Shown here: piece by piece, positions 14,001 to 27,495 of the stretch
Position numbering within the stretch: the first letter of the stretch is position 1
Layout: every line of letters begins with the position of its first letter
Assembly: GCA_018907035.1 (NCBI GenBank)
Contig: JACCIC010000096.1
Location: forward strand, 1,179,501-1,243,500
Direction: 5' to 3'
DNA: 64,000 nucleotides
DNA from: Sycobia sp. Sy_11
Lineage: Eukaryota; Arthropoda; Insecta; Hymenoptera; Epichrysomallidae
Made by a program: the position numbers and the translations under genes
The notes under the pieces: generated by a model
The model's input: the letters and a program-made list of their open reading frames with translations, nothing else
Databases searched by the model: none
What the model was told of the DNA's origin: nothing

Positions 14001-16540
14001 GCTAATAATTATCCGAGATATTTATTTTTAGTTCCATCAAATTTAACACAAAATTAAAATTTTGTTTAGTTAAATTTTTACTACTATAACTGAACATACC
14101 ACTGAATAGGTTTTTTTAAGCCTTAAATTTTAATTTAAAATTTAAGAGAAATTTTTTAACTTAGTCACTATTAACGACGATTTCAAAGCTGCTTGACGAT
14201 CACAATAAGATACAAGAGGCAGCATTTTGTATGATTGGGAAAAAATTATAAAAAAATAACATAAATTTTACAAAAATTAATAGGCAAAGGATTGACAATA
14301 GACTTCAACATAATACAACGATCGCTTGCAATGTTGAGAACATCGCTATTCGATCACTTTAAGAATCTACTGGATTTAAAATGAAAAAGAATCTGATTAT
14401 TGTCTCCGTAAGTTCCAGGCGTAAGAACATTTTCTTTCTAATTTTTTAGAGACGAATTCTTTGATAATAATAATAGTAATATGGATACGCACATAAAGGA
14501 GAAAAACTATTAACGCATACAAAAACAGTTTCAGAAGAAATTTTCAAAGGAATGAAGCATTAATGGTTATTTTTGACCTCGAAAAATTGCATCGCACTGT
14601 ATCGAAAACACGTTTGCTCTTAATAACTTTTCAACATCTATGCAAAGAAGGACAGAAAGCAATAATAAACTTTGTTTCATCTTCGATTCTTCTGTCGCAC
14701 TCTCCTATCTTGGATGACCAAGAATTATCGAACGTTATACGGCGAAGTCCATGCGCTTTGCAGTGACGTCGCGTCGCTCACGTACAAAACTTACAAGTTA
14801 TGAAATTCCTTGGATTGGCCACTTGGATGCGTTTCCCGCGAGGATTGAGAGAGCACTCTTTATAGAACTTTCAGAAAAACGAAACTTTTCTGATTTTTAT
14901 CAGAATTCGATTCAGCACTGCTGTTTGATATTAATTCTTTCAAACTAGCAAATATATTTATCGCTCTAACGATCTTTTTAATAAATTAATATCAATATAA
15001 CAGTTAGACTGTCCTTTTTTTATAATATACGGGGATGATTTTAAACAAAGGCACTCTCACTGTCATTATATTAGTATAGCATATTATTGTATAAGGACTG
15101 TGAGACCGATTAAAATATATGTTAGCTAATGTTTTCAATTGTCGAAATAAGTGCAATGTTAATTGTTAATTCTTGTATTCGATATGATTTTTTTGTTCCG
15201 TGTTAATGGTATCGATCTAAGTGTTTTAATACAGCGTAAACTGGATATTCTTATTGAAATTCTAATGGAAAAAATAGTTCAGATATTTACATTTGTATGT
15301 CAAATACTTAAAAAAAGTAAAAAATAATTTAGAACAGATATTGCTGTTTAATTTTATTTAAATTATACTATTTTTATAAAACTACAAGCATTTAAATAAT
15401 TAAGTGAACTTAATATATGCCACAAGAGCTTTTTATCTAGCAACTTCTGCTGTAATTGTTACGCAAGTATAATTTTTAATAATAAGCTAGTTAAACCGAG
15501 AAAATCTTGCAGGGAAAATTGCCATCATGTTACGCCATAAAAAGCAGTCGGCTATGAATTTGAAAAATTTTAGTTTTGCATGGCAAAATCATCAAAGTGT
15601 TACTATAAATATTACAAAAAGTTCAATAACATTTTAGAGAAAATGATAAGATTGTCTTGCATAAGATTGTCTAAATATCCCAACCTTTCATAATAGTACT
15701 TTCTTTTATTTAATTATTATATATGAGAAGGAAAATCGTATTCATTTTGTAACCGTATAGCTGAAACATAAATCGGTTAAAAGCAGTATAAGAAACAAAT
15801 TAATATATTTAATATAATTTTAAAATAAAAAAACTAGCGTACAGAATAAAACTTCTTACTGTATAACGAATGTAAAATTTTTGCATTTACAAAAATTGAT
15901 AAAATAATTAATATACAAGTAATTCGTATAAGATTAAAGGATACTATTGAAGACCAATATTTGCCTTTTTTAGGTCTTCTAAAAACAATCATTACGTAAA
16001 ACTATTACCTAATAAATGTATGGTAAATATCGAGTTTTTTGAATTAATGAATTTCGTCGTGGAAAAGTATTCTTTACCTAGATATTCCATTTATACTTGA
16101 ATATTCCACTTGTTCAGGAACAATTTAACGTACTTTTATACTTCGTGTATTTTAGGTTTGCTCAATTATAAATCAACTGACATTTACGATGTTAAAAATT
16201 ACTATTTATTTTGAAGTACACGTATAAAAAGAAAAATTATACTATTGTAGGGTAGACTTTACGAGGGATTAAATTTCTTATATTTAAAAAATTAAGATAA
16301 ATTATATACAGAAGAGATGACTATAAAGATATTAATAAGCTTAATTGTATAAGAAAATTCAAGTCTAAAATAAAATTTTTTCTAAAATAAAATTTCTAAT
16401 TTTTAGACCAGAAAATTCATACAATCTATTAATTATTGGCCGCAATTTCTAAGTAAGATTTAGATTGTGTGCCGACGGTATTTATTGACCAACTACGTTC
16501 AGATTATCATGAAGCTTGCCTCTGTCTCGTAAACCATTGT

Positions 16541-16606
16541 CGAGAGAGAGAGAGAGAAAGAGACACAGAGAGAGAGACAGAGAGTGAGAGAGAGAGAGAG
16601 AGAGGG

Positions 16607-16659
<53 letters not shown>
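16541..16659. repeat. (GA)n microsatellite
   Basis: About 120 bp of GA units with a few C, T and G interruptions. It generates spurious Arg-Glu or Ser-Leu repeat frames. Confidence 0.97.
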
Positions 16660-16660
<1 letters not shown>

Positions 16661-17723
16661 CTCTTGAATAAACGTTGAGTTGTAGAGCCTTATTTGCATG
16701 GCACAGTTTTTATTGTGTTCGTTTTTTTTCTTTATTGTTTACCTTTTTTTCATCTCCAGACCGCGTATAAGTGTGCCCAAGCGCTAGTGACGCGCGCACG
16801 TGTCAGAAAAATAACTACCCTCAGGTCCTCGGTATTCGCCCTAGATCGGTTAAAATGGCCGACTATATCGTAGCACGCGAAGTCTCCCTTGAATTCAAAC
16901 TTAAAAAAAAATGTTTAATGCGTGCCACCAGAAGACAATAAAAGATTATAATCATCGTCAGAAAAACAGAAGAACAGAGCATTAGCACATTCAATTTTTC
17001 TCGTCAGTTAACAGCTAATTTGCACGTTCTCGCAGTATATTTAATTGGCAATGCAAAGGATAATTAATGTTGCGTCAAAAGTCTTTGTAACATATAGAGG
17101 GATATTTTTCATAGTTGAGTCAAGGACAAGAATTTTCCATTTACAGTCGTCGAGCTTAACAAGTATAAAAGATTTTGTAGCTCAACCATAAAAGAAAAGC
17201 TTGATCTATATAAGAAATGTTGGCGAAAAGTAAAGAAGCGTAGATTGCTTTTAAAAGCTATTCGTTTCTTTGTTGTTTATTTTTCAAATACATTGATTTT
17301 TATGTTTATCAATAAAGGATAAAAAGTAATTAATAATTTCTAAAAAAGAAACAGATTTATAAACAATTTAATTTTGTACAATGACTTTATAAACTAAATT
17401 AAATATAAAACTGAATTATATCGTAAAATGAACAAAATTTATCAATTAACTACATTTCGTTCTAGTTAAATACCAACAACTAAAATTAATCAAACCATAG
17501 TGCAATTTTGAATGCATGCTCCAATTTGCAAAATTACGTAATGAGCTTACTTTCTCTTTACAAAATTGCACAGTTGCCGTAGAGTTAAATTCCATTGTTT
17601 TTTAGTAGTTTTGAAGTTTATTTTGATATTTTTAAAATCAAAAAGATGACCTATCTAATATTAGGTTTCTTCTCTTCTAAATCATAAGAGATATTTGCAT
17701 TATATTGCAATTAATGCGTTAAA

Positions 17724-17745
17724 ACACCCATTTTAGAATGGGTGT
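17724..17745. repeat. Perfect 9-bp-arm hairpin
   Basis: Arms ACACCCATT (17724-17732) and AATGGGTGT (17737-17745) enclose a TTAG loop. It stands in AT-rich DNA with no adjacent gene. Confidence 0.8.
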
Positions 17746-17943
17746 ATAGCTTTCCATTTTAATACCTTATAATCTTGAAATATTCCACATTGACGATACT
17801 CATTGTATTCGCTGCAAAGAATAAAAATCGTCCCGATCAATAAGCCATCGCAAATCAATCAGTCGACAATTCATGTAAGTAGTAGACAAATGGATGTACA
17901 TTTATTTTTAAACAAATCTTACCAGAGAGACCTTTCATTTACC

Positions 17944-17980
17944 AGAGATAGAGAGAAAAAGATAGATAGAGAGAGAGAGA

Positions 17981-18025
<45 letters not shown>

Positions 18026-18035
18026 GAGAGAGAGA
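17944..18035. repeat. Imperfect (GA)n microsatellite
   Basis: GA units with AAAG and GATA variants. Confidence 0.95.
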
Positions 18036-18510
18036 TATCGAAAGACAAACAAAGAGAAAAATTTGAACCTGCATCTGGAATAATAGTATTCATGTACTTA
18101 GAATAAGAATTCGCTCTCTATAGTATTATTAGCTCGTTCTACGTTATTATAATGTATGCAAGAATGATTGCATTATGCACGGGACGTAATACACATAGAG
18201 GGAAACTATGGATTGGAGGAGGGGGGAGGGTCGACCACCAGAGTCACGAGAGAGCTACCTAGCGTTAATTATCGCTGGTTAATTAAGACTTGAGTCCTTT
18301 GCCTGAATTCCCGTTTGCTTTGTCTTTGTGGTAAGATGCGTGTATAATATATATAGATATATAAATGGAAAATCATAAAACTACTTGAAGTTTTATTTTA
18401 TATCACTAGTAGGGAAAAAGAAGGCAAGCGTGTTTATATTGATTAAATTGTACAATGATTGTATGAATATCGCTATGTAGATATAAAGCTATCCAAAACT
18501 TCTTTTTCTT

Positions 18511-18522
18511 TCTCTCTATATA

Positions 18523-18566
<44 letters not shown>

Positions 18567-18571
18567 CCTCT
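18511..18571. repeat. (TC)n microsatellite
   Basis: TC units flanked by TATC variants. Confidence 0.95.
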
Positions 18572-21500
18572 TTCTGTTCCTATTCTATAATTTAATACGA
18601 TATTCTATAATAGTTTATAAAATAGAAAATATTTATAATATACTTATGCCTTGTTACTGTATCACGCAGACAAAATAATTACCAGATTTATGATATCAGA
18701 TTTAATGGAAATTGTTGTATAATTATAATTATTATATAGAATGTTCATTGGAAGTAACGATATACTTTGAAAAGTGTATAGATTCATAATGGTTATTATT
18801 GATATATTTTATCTTAAACAATAGGTGAGACCATTATATTTATACTTGGATGTGAATTATGATCAATTAATTGTTCGAGTAGAATAAATCAGTATAATAA
18901 TTAGAATAATCAAAGTTTATGCATTTTCCGCAGTATATAAAGGTACTGTATTGCTAAAATGAATTCCTGGCTACGATTACCAACAATTGATTGCCCTTCC
19001 CATATCGGAGGTCAGAAAAAGCATCGCTCTATACTCGTTCTCATTCGGCCCCTTTGTGATCATACATCAGGCGCGATGAAACTCCGGACTCGTGTAAATT
19101 GGCCACCCTCGGCCTCGTTCGCATCGCTCGCGGAGAGGAGGGGCGAGGTCCTCACCCGGCAGTCGAATTATCCGGGCATCGCGTGATTTACGAAAGTTAC
19201 AATACACTGCGTATGCGGCTTTTTGGCGGCCTCGAGAAATCCGTGTATAATCCATCGAGATTCGGGAACAATATATTTATGTAGCAAAGCAACCCTTAAA
19301 TAACCGACGCGACAATTGTATATTCGTTACATAGGGGTGCCAAACCGAATGATTCAAGCTTGGTTGGTAAAAGTTGCCAGAGGTCAATCTTAAATGGAGC
19401 TGGTGTTGGCCGTACGGCGCAATTTGCACGAACTGAGAGGTAATATTATCATATAATTTGCGTTTATCAAAAAGAGATGGCATAAATTTATGGAAGCAAT
19501 ATGAATAAATAACCGTGCAAAGGGGAATTCTTCAACAAGGATGGGATCCGTTTGTTAGAAAAAAACGCTATATGATTTTGATGATGCAATGATTGATATT
19601 TTTTTATATCAATATAATTATTTTTTATAATAGACTGTAAATTTTTAGAAATTACATTAATTCGTTTAGGCATGATATTCAAAGGCAAATAGTCTTAAGC
19701 TTTGAGTTTTCAAAATTCATAATTTGAACATGATATTTTTTAGTCATCAAATAAATACGATATCATATGATATAATAAATATAAATTCTAAAGCTATGCT
19801 AGATTCCTTTAAAATTCCCATTCCATGAAGCTCTAATAAGCTTTAAGAAACTTCAACACGTGGAATATTAGAATATAGATCGAAAAAATTCCCGCTGAAT
19901 GTATACAAATCACCTACGAATGATGCAAATGGAATGAAGGTTCAATTCCCGACAATCGAACCGATATCCGTTCCTCGAGCTTCCTGTGCTCGAACCGTCG
20001 AGTTGTTCGAGAGCCGAGTATACGAAGGGGGGTGGGTGAGGCTAGATGGAGAGCCGAAGGGACGAGGACAGAAGCAGAAACGGATGGACAATTAATCAGA
20101 ATTGCCAATCCCATAAATCGACCCTTCGGGATGCATTCTCCGATCACGCGTGTGCGAGCTTGCACGAGGGCTTTATAGCACCGTTTTCAAGTGTCAGCTT
20201 TAAGAGTAAGTAAATAATACGAGTGTTTTTAAAAGAAAAAAGACGACATACGTATTATTTAATTCTACATTCAAATTTAGAACGAACTGCAATTTGTCAG
20301 TATTAAACTGTTTCAGTTCGTATTCTATTATTTCGAAAAGAAGGCAAGCTTGACGTTTCGTTCGAAAACGTAATTGCCGAAGAATATAGAGTTCAAATAA
20401 ATTTAACATCCTTAGAATTTAAATAGTGTACCGTTAAAAATTGAAATTAATCTCGAAAGATTTGTCTTTAATTCTTTTTTCCTTACTAGACGTAGAAACT
20501 AACGATCGATTCCTTTTATCTGCCACTTTTTATTCCGGCACTCTTCTTTCATTTTTCGAGCATATTGCCATCAATATCAATTAAGCATCGCTTTCAGAGC
20601 TTCGTTATACTAACTTCTTTGATAATTTCTTCTTGTGATCTATCGGTTTTCTCAAATCGTAAATAAGTTACTTAAATTACCGAGTTCTTCTTATATTCGA
20701 AATAATACATGCCCAAATGATAGTGCTATTTTAAGATAAGAATATTAATATTAAAATTTTTACTTTCTTAGTAAAAAAAAAAACTTAGTGTGTGAGAAAA
20801 TACAAATTTAACTCATTTTTACAATTTTTAATCTCAACTCTGTCAACATGGATTCCAATTATTCATTGAACCTAATACATACAATCTCGAGTAAAATTTA
20901 TAATTTTAGGTTGAAAACTATTTTTTTTAAATCATTCTTCATTGCATATGAATTTCATCTTTAAAGAGGGAAGTTTTAACCGACAAATTTTTTTCGTGAT
21001 TGCATGTATTCAGAGAATACAGCACTTCTGGCACGTTCTCTGAGGTATAGTTTTATAATTCTGAATTATTATAGTGAAAAACTTCGAGTGCAACGAATAT
21101 TTGCTAATAAATAAACATCAACACCAGTATCCGCTTTAATATTTTTTATAAAGGAGAAAAGGTTTTATTTTTGTTCATTCGAATACTGTAAAAATTAAAG
21201 ATTAAAAATATACAGATTTTAAATAGTTAATCATTCGACTCTATTAAAGCACTATTGTTCAAAATAATCTTACATATTCATATATATTCTTATATATTCT
21301 TATATATATTTTTATTTAATAAACAGAAAATATTTAATAACAGTCAAATTAAAACTAATGAAACTTTTACATTAGATTAGTGAATTCAATATATTTTAAA
21401 TATCTTTAATATTACTTAATTAGGCAATCTCGGTAAAGACTAGTGACAGAAGTCTACCCAAAACAAATCCATAATTAATATTATAGAGTATTTATTATAA

Positions 21501-22214
21501 CAGTGATAATTTAAATTTAACATTTATTTTGCTCTTTCAATACAGCGTTCTTACAATGAATTCATGTCAAAGTTCAGTTAAAATCACTTCCATAATAATA
21601 TGGATGACCTGGAAAAATATCTTTCTACAGAATTTTTCTCCTTTTTTAGATTAACATCAACGAATAGAGAAGGATAACATATATCTTATATAAAGTCATG
21701 AATTTAAGTCGTAAATTTTCGTGCACATATTAATCAATGCCAGAAATTAAATTTTGTAAATTTTATTTTACTTCCTGAAAAAGCGCGTTATTTTGCAAAA
21801 CCTATCGTTATTTTCTTATAATGAATTTCAATGGATTGATATTCTTTATAGTCAATTCAGGCTCGATGAAGTAGAATAGCGCAGCTAGGAAGGAAAAATG
21901 TAGGTTAAGAATCATGTAAAAAAATCGAAAATGAAAATGAGATTTTACGCAAGCACAAAGAAAAACGAACTTTATTACTGATAAAACGATGTGGAAAATA
22001 TCAATAAAATATCAATATCAACAACTCTGAAAAATCTTATAGCTTGTAAATTATTATCTGCAACGGAATCAAATAACGGAAATGTAAATATTTATAATTT
22101 GGAAATATGAAAACCGTATCTTATATTCGAATAACGCAGACAAATGGTAAAATCGAATCACCCTACATCAGAATTGATTGTTAGACTATAATGTATTTTT
22201 ATTCTAATTAGAAT

Positions 22215-22236
22215 AACAAGGATTTAAATCCTTGTT
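22215..22236. repeat. Perfect 22-bp palindrome
   Basis: The two halves AACAAGGATTT and AAATCCTTGTT are exact reverse complements with no spacer. There is no neighbouring gene. Confidence 0.85.
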
Positions 22237-22659
22237 CTAAATATGAAGCATCATCATATACCGTATAGCTATATATATATATAAATATAGTTTAAATATT
22301 CAGAATGACACCGAGCATGTATATGAAGTCAGTATGGGCCAAGAGACTCCGCTGTTTCCCCACGAGGTCGACTACAGGTATATTATACCACCATTATCGT
22401 AGCGTGAATAGCGCGGAAATATATAGGGCGGAAGATCCCGCGGGCTTGGCTTTTAAAATAAGCGGTGGCGGTTTATTAATTCTTCGCACTCACCTCGGTT
22501 TTCCGTTACCGCGGATTTTTTGCATTCCCACCGCACAGTAAAAGAGGCGAGTTGAACTCAGATTAAGGGGACTGTCCGTGTCACAGGAAGTTCTCTTGAA
22601 ATATACAGTTTGCAGGACTCTTTTTGTGCTTCGAGTGCCTCTTGTCGCTATTCAGTCTA

Positions 22660-22660
<1 letters not shown>

Positions 22661-22714
<54 letters not shown>

Positions 22715-22718
22715 TCTC
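22661..22718. repeat. (TC)n microsatellite
   Basis: CT units with one CC interruption, lying in a less AT-rich island. Confidence 0.95.
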
Positions 22719-24705
22719 CAACCTCCCAACTGCGATTCCTGCTTTGAATCTCTTCCAAGAAAAGGCGATGGTCCTTTATATAAAATGTTTCGTTTGGTAA
22801 ATGCTGTATGAACGAGAGTAGCTCGAGTGCCCTCTCAAATCTCTCGCGGGAAAGAGACTATCTTGATTTAAGATTTAAAGGGTGAGTGCGTGTGTACGTG
22901 TTACCTTGTGTTAATAGCGATCGAAACTAAGAATTTATCGGCATTATTTTGTTCCTAAGCTTACGTATTTTTAAAGAGAACACCAGTTTTCTCAGCTTCT
23001 GTATTCGTAACTGCATATAATAAAAATAAAATATATTATTCCACGTAATGTGCGCATATTAGTTTTAGTTACTTTTAGTAAATAAATTTTATGCATTATA
23101 CAATATATTTTTCTTTACATACTGAAGCAATATTGACGAATACGAATTTTGTTCGGTTGAACGAAATAATTTTGATTATCTCGAAAATAAGCTCTGTAAA
23201 CGTTTAAGATCCAACGCTCTTACATTATCAAAATATGCTAATTTTTTATTTAAAAGTAACACTTCTTTCTGAAATTCTTAAATTATACAGGACTTCGTTA
23301 ATTTCAAAATCCGTAATTTATCATAATTAGAAGAGAAAAATAACAGTTACTTTTCTTTTAAATATTGAATTCCTACGCACTACTATACTGATTTTAATAA
23401 GTGATAATTTATGGTAACTTCGATAATAGTTTACCTTCTTTACATTTCGCTCACAAATATTCTGAGCGATTATACTCTTATTATTTTTTAATTTCGATAC
23501 TTTGTCACATTATTTTTCAAATCATTCTCATTATCCATTGTAAATTTTAAATACGAGACAAATATAATCTAATTCGCCATGCCATGGCCTTTTTAAAGAC
23601 TCTGATGATTATAGAATTCCATCTTATATTAGATATACAATGTTTTTTTCGATTACTGTATTCAAATGTAACTTTTTAAACTGGTCAATGCCATCAGATT
23701 TTTTGTTTTACTAATTTAATTCGCTTAACACTTGTGGAGTCGAATGTAGACTGTACGTATACAGATATGATTATTTAGTAAATTAATTTTTTAATTAGAT
23801 ATTATTAATAAATACATAAAGCAATGAACCATATTGTAAATTCGTGAATTCCTAATCCAAAAAGATGAATTATTTATATTCTTATCAAGCAACAACAAAT
23901 CTACAATCAACCTTTTTTACGCTTTGAAGCAAATCATCTTTCGCTACTATATCAACTAAAAAGGAAAGTTGAAACATTAAGAAGACAGATAAATCAGCGA
24001 GACAGGGCAACTGATATTCTTTATTTAAAAAATAAAATGAAATTCAAAACATCCTTGGCACGACAATTTCACACAAGAAACTTTCAAGGGGAATGGGAAT
24101 TAATAAGTGTAATTATTTATAACTATGATTATGAATAGCTTATGGTTAACTATAATACTGTGAATCTTCAATATTATTTTAAAATAATTATTAGAATTAA
24201 TCTTTTTCGCATAATTTATAGAATTGAAATAATTATATTCGTAATGAAAAAATTAAGAATTTTGAATTTTATTAAAATATATTTTCTAATGCAGTTTTTT
24301 TTTGAGAACATAGAACGAAATCCATTCGTTCTTTTATTAACTTTTAATTGTATATTAGCAATTCTAGATTAATACATTTGTGAATTTAAAGATACAAATT
24401 TTTCAATTTTCTTTTATTATTTGATCAAACAATATCATTTTTTAATTATTTAAGAAAAATGATTGCATATTTAATTCAGTTAATCAAATTTAAAATCAAT
24501 CATGTAGATTGTAATAATTTTACAACTAAAAGTTGCATATCTGCGATAAATTTCATAGAGATAATGATAATGATTTCTGGATCTATGAAATATAATAATT
24601 CGAAATCTTTGTATACCTATAAATTTTATTATACGAATGTAATTCACAGTCATACGTGATCAATGTGTCAAGCAGACCAATAAAGAGGGAAAAGGACAAA
24701 AAGGA

Positions 24706-24755
24706 AAGAGAGCGAGAGAGAGAGAGAGAGTGTGTGAGAGAGAGAAAGAAAGAGA
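24706..24755. repeat. Imperfect (GA)n microsatellite
   Basis: GA units interrupted by TGTGTG and AAAG. Confidence 0.93.
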
Positions 24756-26058
24756 CAAAGTAAGAATAGTCCATTCGTTACTAAGCCAAAAACAATAACT
24801 TTCTCGTTGCGCATCCCACTATTCATTAGAAAATATCTAATAAATTTTTTCTGAATTTGAACTTCATCAATTGCTTCTATTCATTGATATTCATATTTTG
24901 GTCCTAAAATGATCAGATCGGTTTCTGTAAAAAACAATCTTATGTTTTGAACAATTTTGAATGTACTGTGCTGTTCACAACCGGGCGGATAATAGAATTT
25001 TTCAACCAATAGTCAGCCAGGTGAGAAGAGTAATATAGCGAGTGAACGAAATAGAAAAACGGAAAAAGAGAGTATAAAATATTGGTTGAACTAAATTTAT
25101 CGACGAGTTTTGAAAGCAGTATAAAGCGCGAATTTATTCGCAGGACTCTGAATCACGTATAGGCTAATCTTGTTGCTCCCCTCGGAATTTGGACATACGT
25201 TGCTGCCAATTGATGCTCCAAAAGCGATCGATAAAGAGTATAAGTTTTATCACAATTGCAGCGACTCGCGTCAACAAAAGCATTGAAAAACTGGGAGGGG
25301 AAAATTTTCTTTGGCGTCATCGAGATATTATAGTAACTCATTAGCAATATCATATGTTTGAGATTGATTTCATAATACAAGTGACTATATTTCAAAATTT
25401 ATTATTAATTTGCCACAATGTTCAATTTTTAATTAGGATTTCAAGGATATTCAAATTAACACATGTAGTGATAGAAGTATGATTAAATGAAAGGTGTTTT
25501 CAAAGCTTCAGGTATTACTTTTGATACCGTGAATTTGCTTTTCTTCAATCATAGTTCTATGGAAAAAAATTCGTACATCGAATATATAAGTATTGATGAT
25601 TTAAATATTTAGGCATTTCAATTAGAACTACAATTAATTTTTTAATGTAAACATCATACAATTAATGACAATGAATATTTAATTGATAATTGAAACGAAA
25701 CTATCAATTATACTCTAATTCGTAATCGAAATTATTTACAAAAAACTTACAGTTTCAGTAGAATACAATAGATACAATGCTATAATTTGTGCAAATTATA
25801 TATATAGTCTACGTGGAAATAATCGTTTTATGAATCACAGTAAACTCCCTTGTTATTACATTAAAAATTAAAATTCATATTCTAAAGTTGCACGTTCCCT
25901 TGGGAGGACAAAGTGCATGAACGAAACCGTGTAGTCGGGCAGGATTCTTAGTTTTCCGTGCCTGCCTAATATTTGGTTTTTACGATGTTTAAACTTATAT
26001 GCGCTACTCCATTGCGGATTAGAACTTTTTTCTCTTTGAGCTAAGTATTCGAGATTTT

Positions 26059-26083
26059 TAAATAAAATAAAATAAAATAAAAT
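26059..26083. repeat. (AAAAT)n pentanucleotide repeat
   Basis: About five AAAAT-type units. Confidence 0.85.
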
Positions 26084-26902
26084 TTTTTAAATCTGAAATT
26101 TGGTATAAAAATTTTTATAATAGTTTTTAAGTATTAAAAATTATCTATATCATTTTTTAAAGTTAGTTTTAATTTTAATTCTATTTTTTATATTATGAAA
26201 ACATTTTAAATTTTATTTTAAGATTGGATTGTTAACGAACTTATAATCTTCAATTGATTATTCTTATTTCTTTTTACAAGAGGGGGCTCCACCCTCAACC
26301 GTCGACCGGGAAGGATCCTACCCACCTAACCTTCACTTCCAGATCCTACATCCTTTCTTAACATACTCTATGAATTTACAATTCAAAGAAAATCATTGAA
26401 TTTAATGTTATGAAATTCAAATAAATTGCAGAAATAACCTTAAGAGAAAACCGATAATATTATATCTTTTCAAATGCAACGGATTACATTTTATATTAAG
26501 GCCACTTATTTTGGAGCAACTCTCATCTGTACCTTTAGATATTATTTCTAATATATTAATTAATCAATAATAATAAGTCTCTTTATTTCAGAGACATTAT
26601 GATAAGGACTTATACCGCACTAAAAAAAGCAATTTTATATTCAAAATACTAAATTAAATTTATTATAATTAAATTATATTGAATCAAAACTTCCACTCAG
26701 TGACTGGGAGAAAAAGCCGTACAACAAGTATAGTTCTCGGTGATATTGAATGATTTTAAATGATCGTTTTCATTTTACCACTAGTAAACTAATTTTATTT
26801 TTAGGTAAATGGATCAGTATACCAGTCTCGTCAGGCTGAAGAACTCGGAATGTTGGCACCGTTGCCAAGAATAATCATACTCGAGGCCCATGCGCCCGCA
26901 AT

Positions 26903-27021
26903 CGAGGTGATGAGTCTCTGGCGACTCCAGACAACATTATTTCACTTCAAAAACCTCAGCTGGGGCACTCGCCCCCATACTCGAGGTGGTGAGTCGCGAG
27001 CGACTCCATAACACTACTTCA
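26903..27021. repeat. Diverged tandem duplication, period about 79 bp
   Basis: A block of about 40 bp starting CGAGGTGATGAGTC (26903) recurs as CGAGGTGGTGAGTC (26982). Both copies go on to a GCGACTCCA segment and end ACTTCA or ATTTCA. The second copy contains GAGTCGC and GCGACTC arms (26991-27006) that can form a hairpin. The block is clearly less AT-rich than its surroundings. Confidence 0.75.
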
Positions 27022-27430
27022 GGTCTATCGATTCAAGTAATACGTAGGCGTTATATTTGTTTTTCCTCTAATTGCTCGCGCTCGAATGTTTCATTCAAAA
27101 GTTTCACATTGCTGCGGCGCCCTTCTGCTCGCCGCGTAACATAAACAACCTTATCCTGTTACAGTGCCTAAAGCAATAAAATAAAGCCTTTGAATATCGA
27201 ATATTAAACTATAAATTTATACAATATCACTTATAATACTATATATGTAACGCAAACAGATATTATACCTGCTCGCCCTATACAAGCATAACTAACAAGA
27301 GCAAAAAATTTGATATTTTTTCATGCTTTAAGGTCGTCATTCAATTTTTTGTGCACTTCTTTGAAGAAGAAAAAGCGCCTCCTATGAGAACATAGTATGC
27401 GACACACGGAAGCAAAGGGGTTTTTGGATT

Positions 27431-27495
27431 CGGGTAATTTGAATAATTGGGTAATTTGGTAATTTGATTAATTTGATTAATTTGATTAATTGTTT
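27431..27495. repeat. Minisatellite of 9-10 bp TAATTTG(AT) units
   Basis: At least six slightly varied units of the type TAATTTGAT or GGTAATTTG follow each other. Confidence 0.85.

Noticed and set aside
16469..16699. Arg-Glu-rich and Ser-Leu-rich frames on opposite strands
   Set aside because: Translation of a (GA)n microsatellite.
19930..19960. GGTTCAATTCCC resembling a tRNA B box
   Set aside because: No A box or cloverleaf arms at the right distance upstream; no tRNA gene can be folded by eye.
27431..27495. Regularly spaced short repeats considered as a CRISPR-like array
   Set aside because: The units are contiguous 9-10 bp with no unique spacers, so it is a plain minisatellite in a eukaryotic genome.
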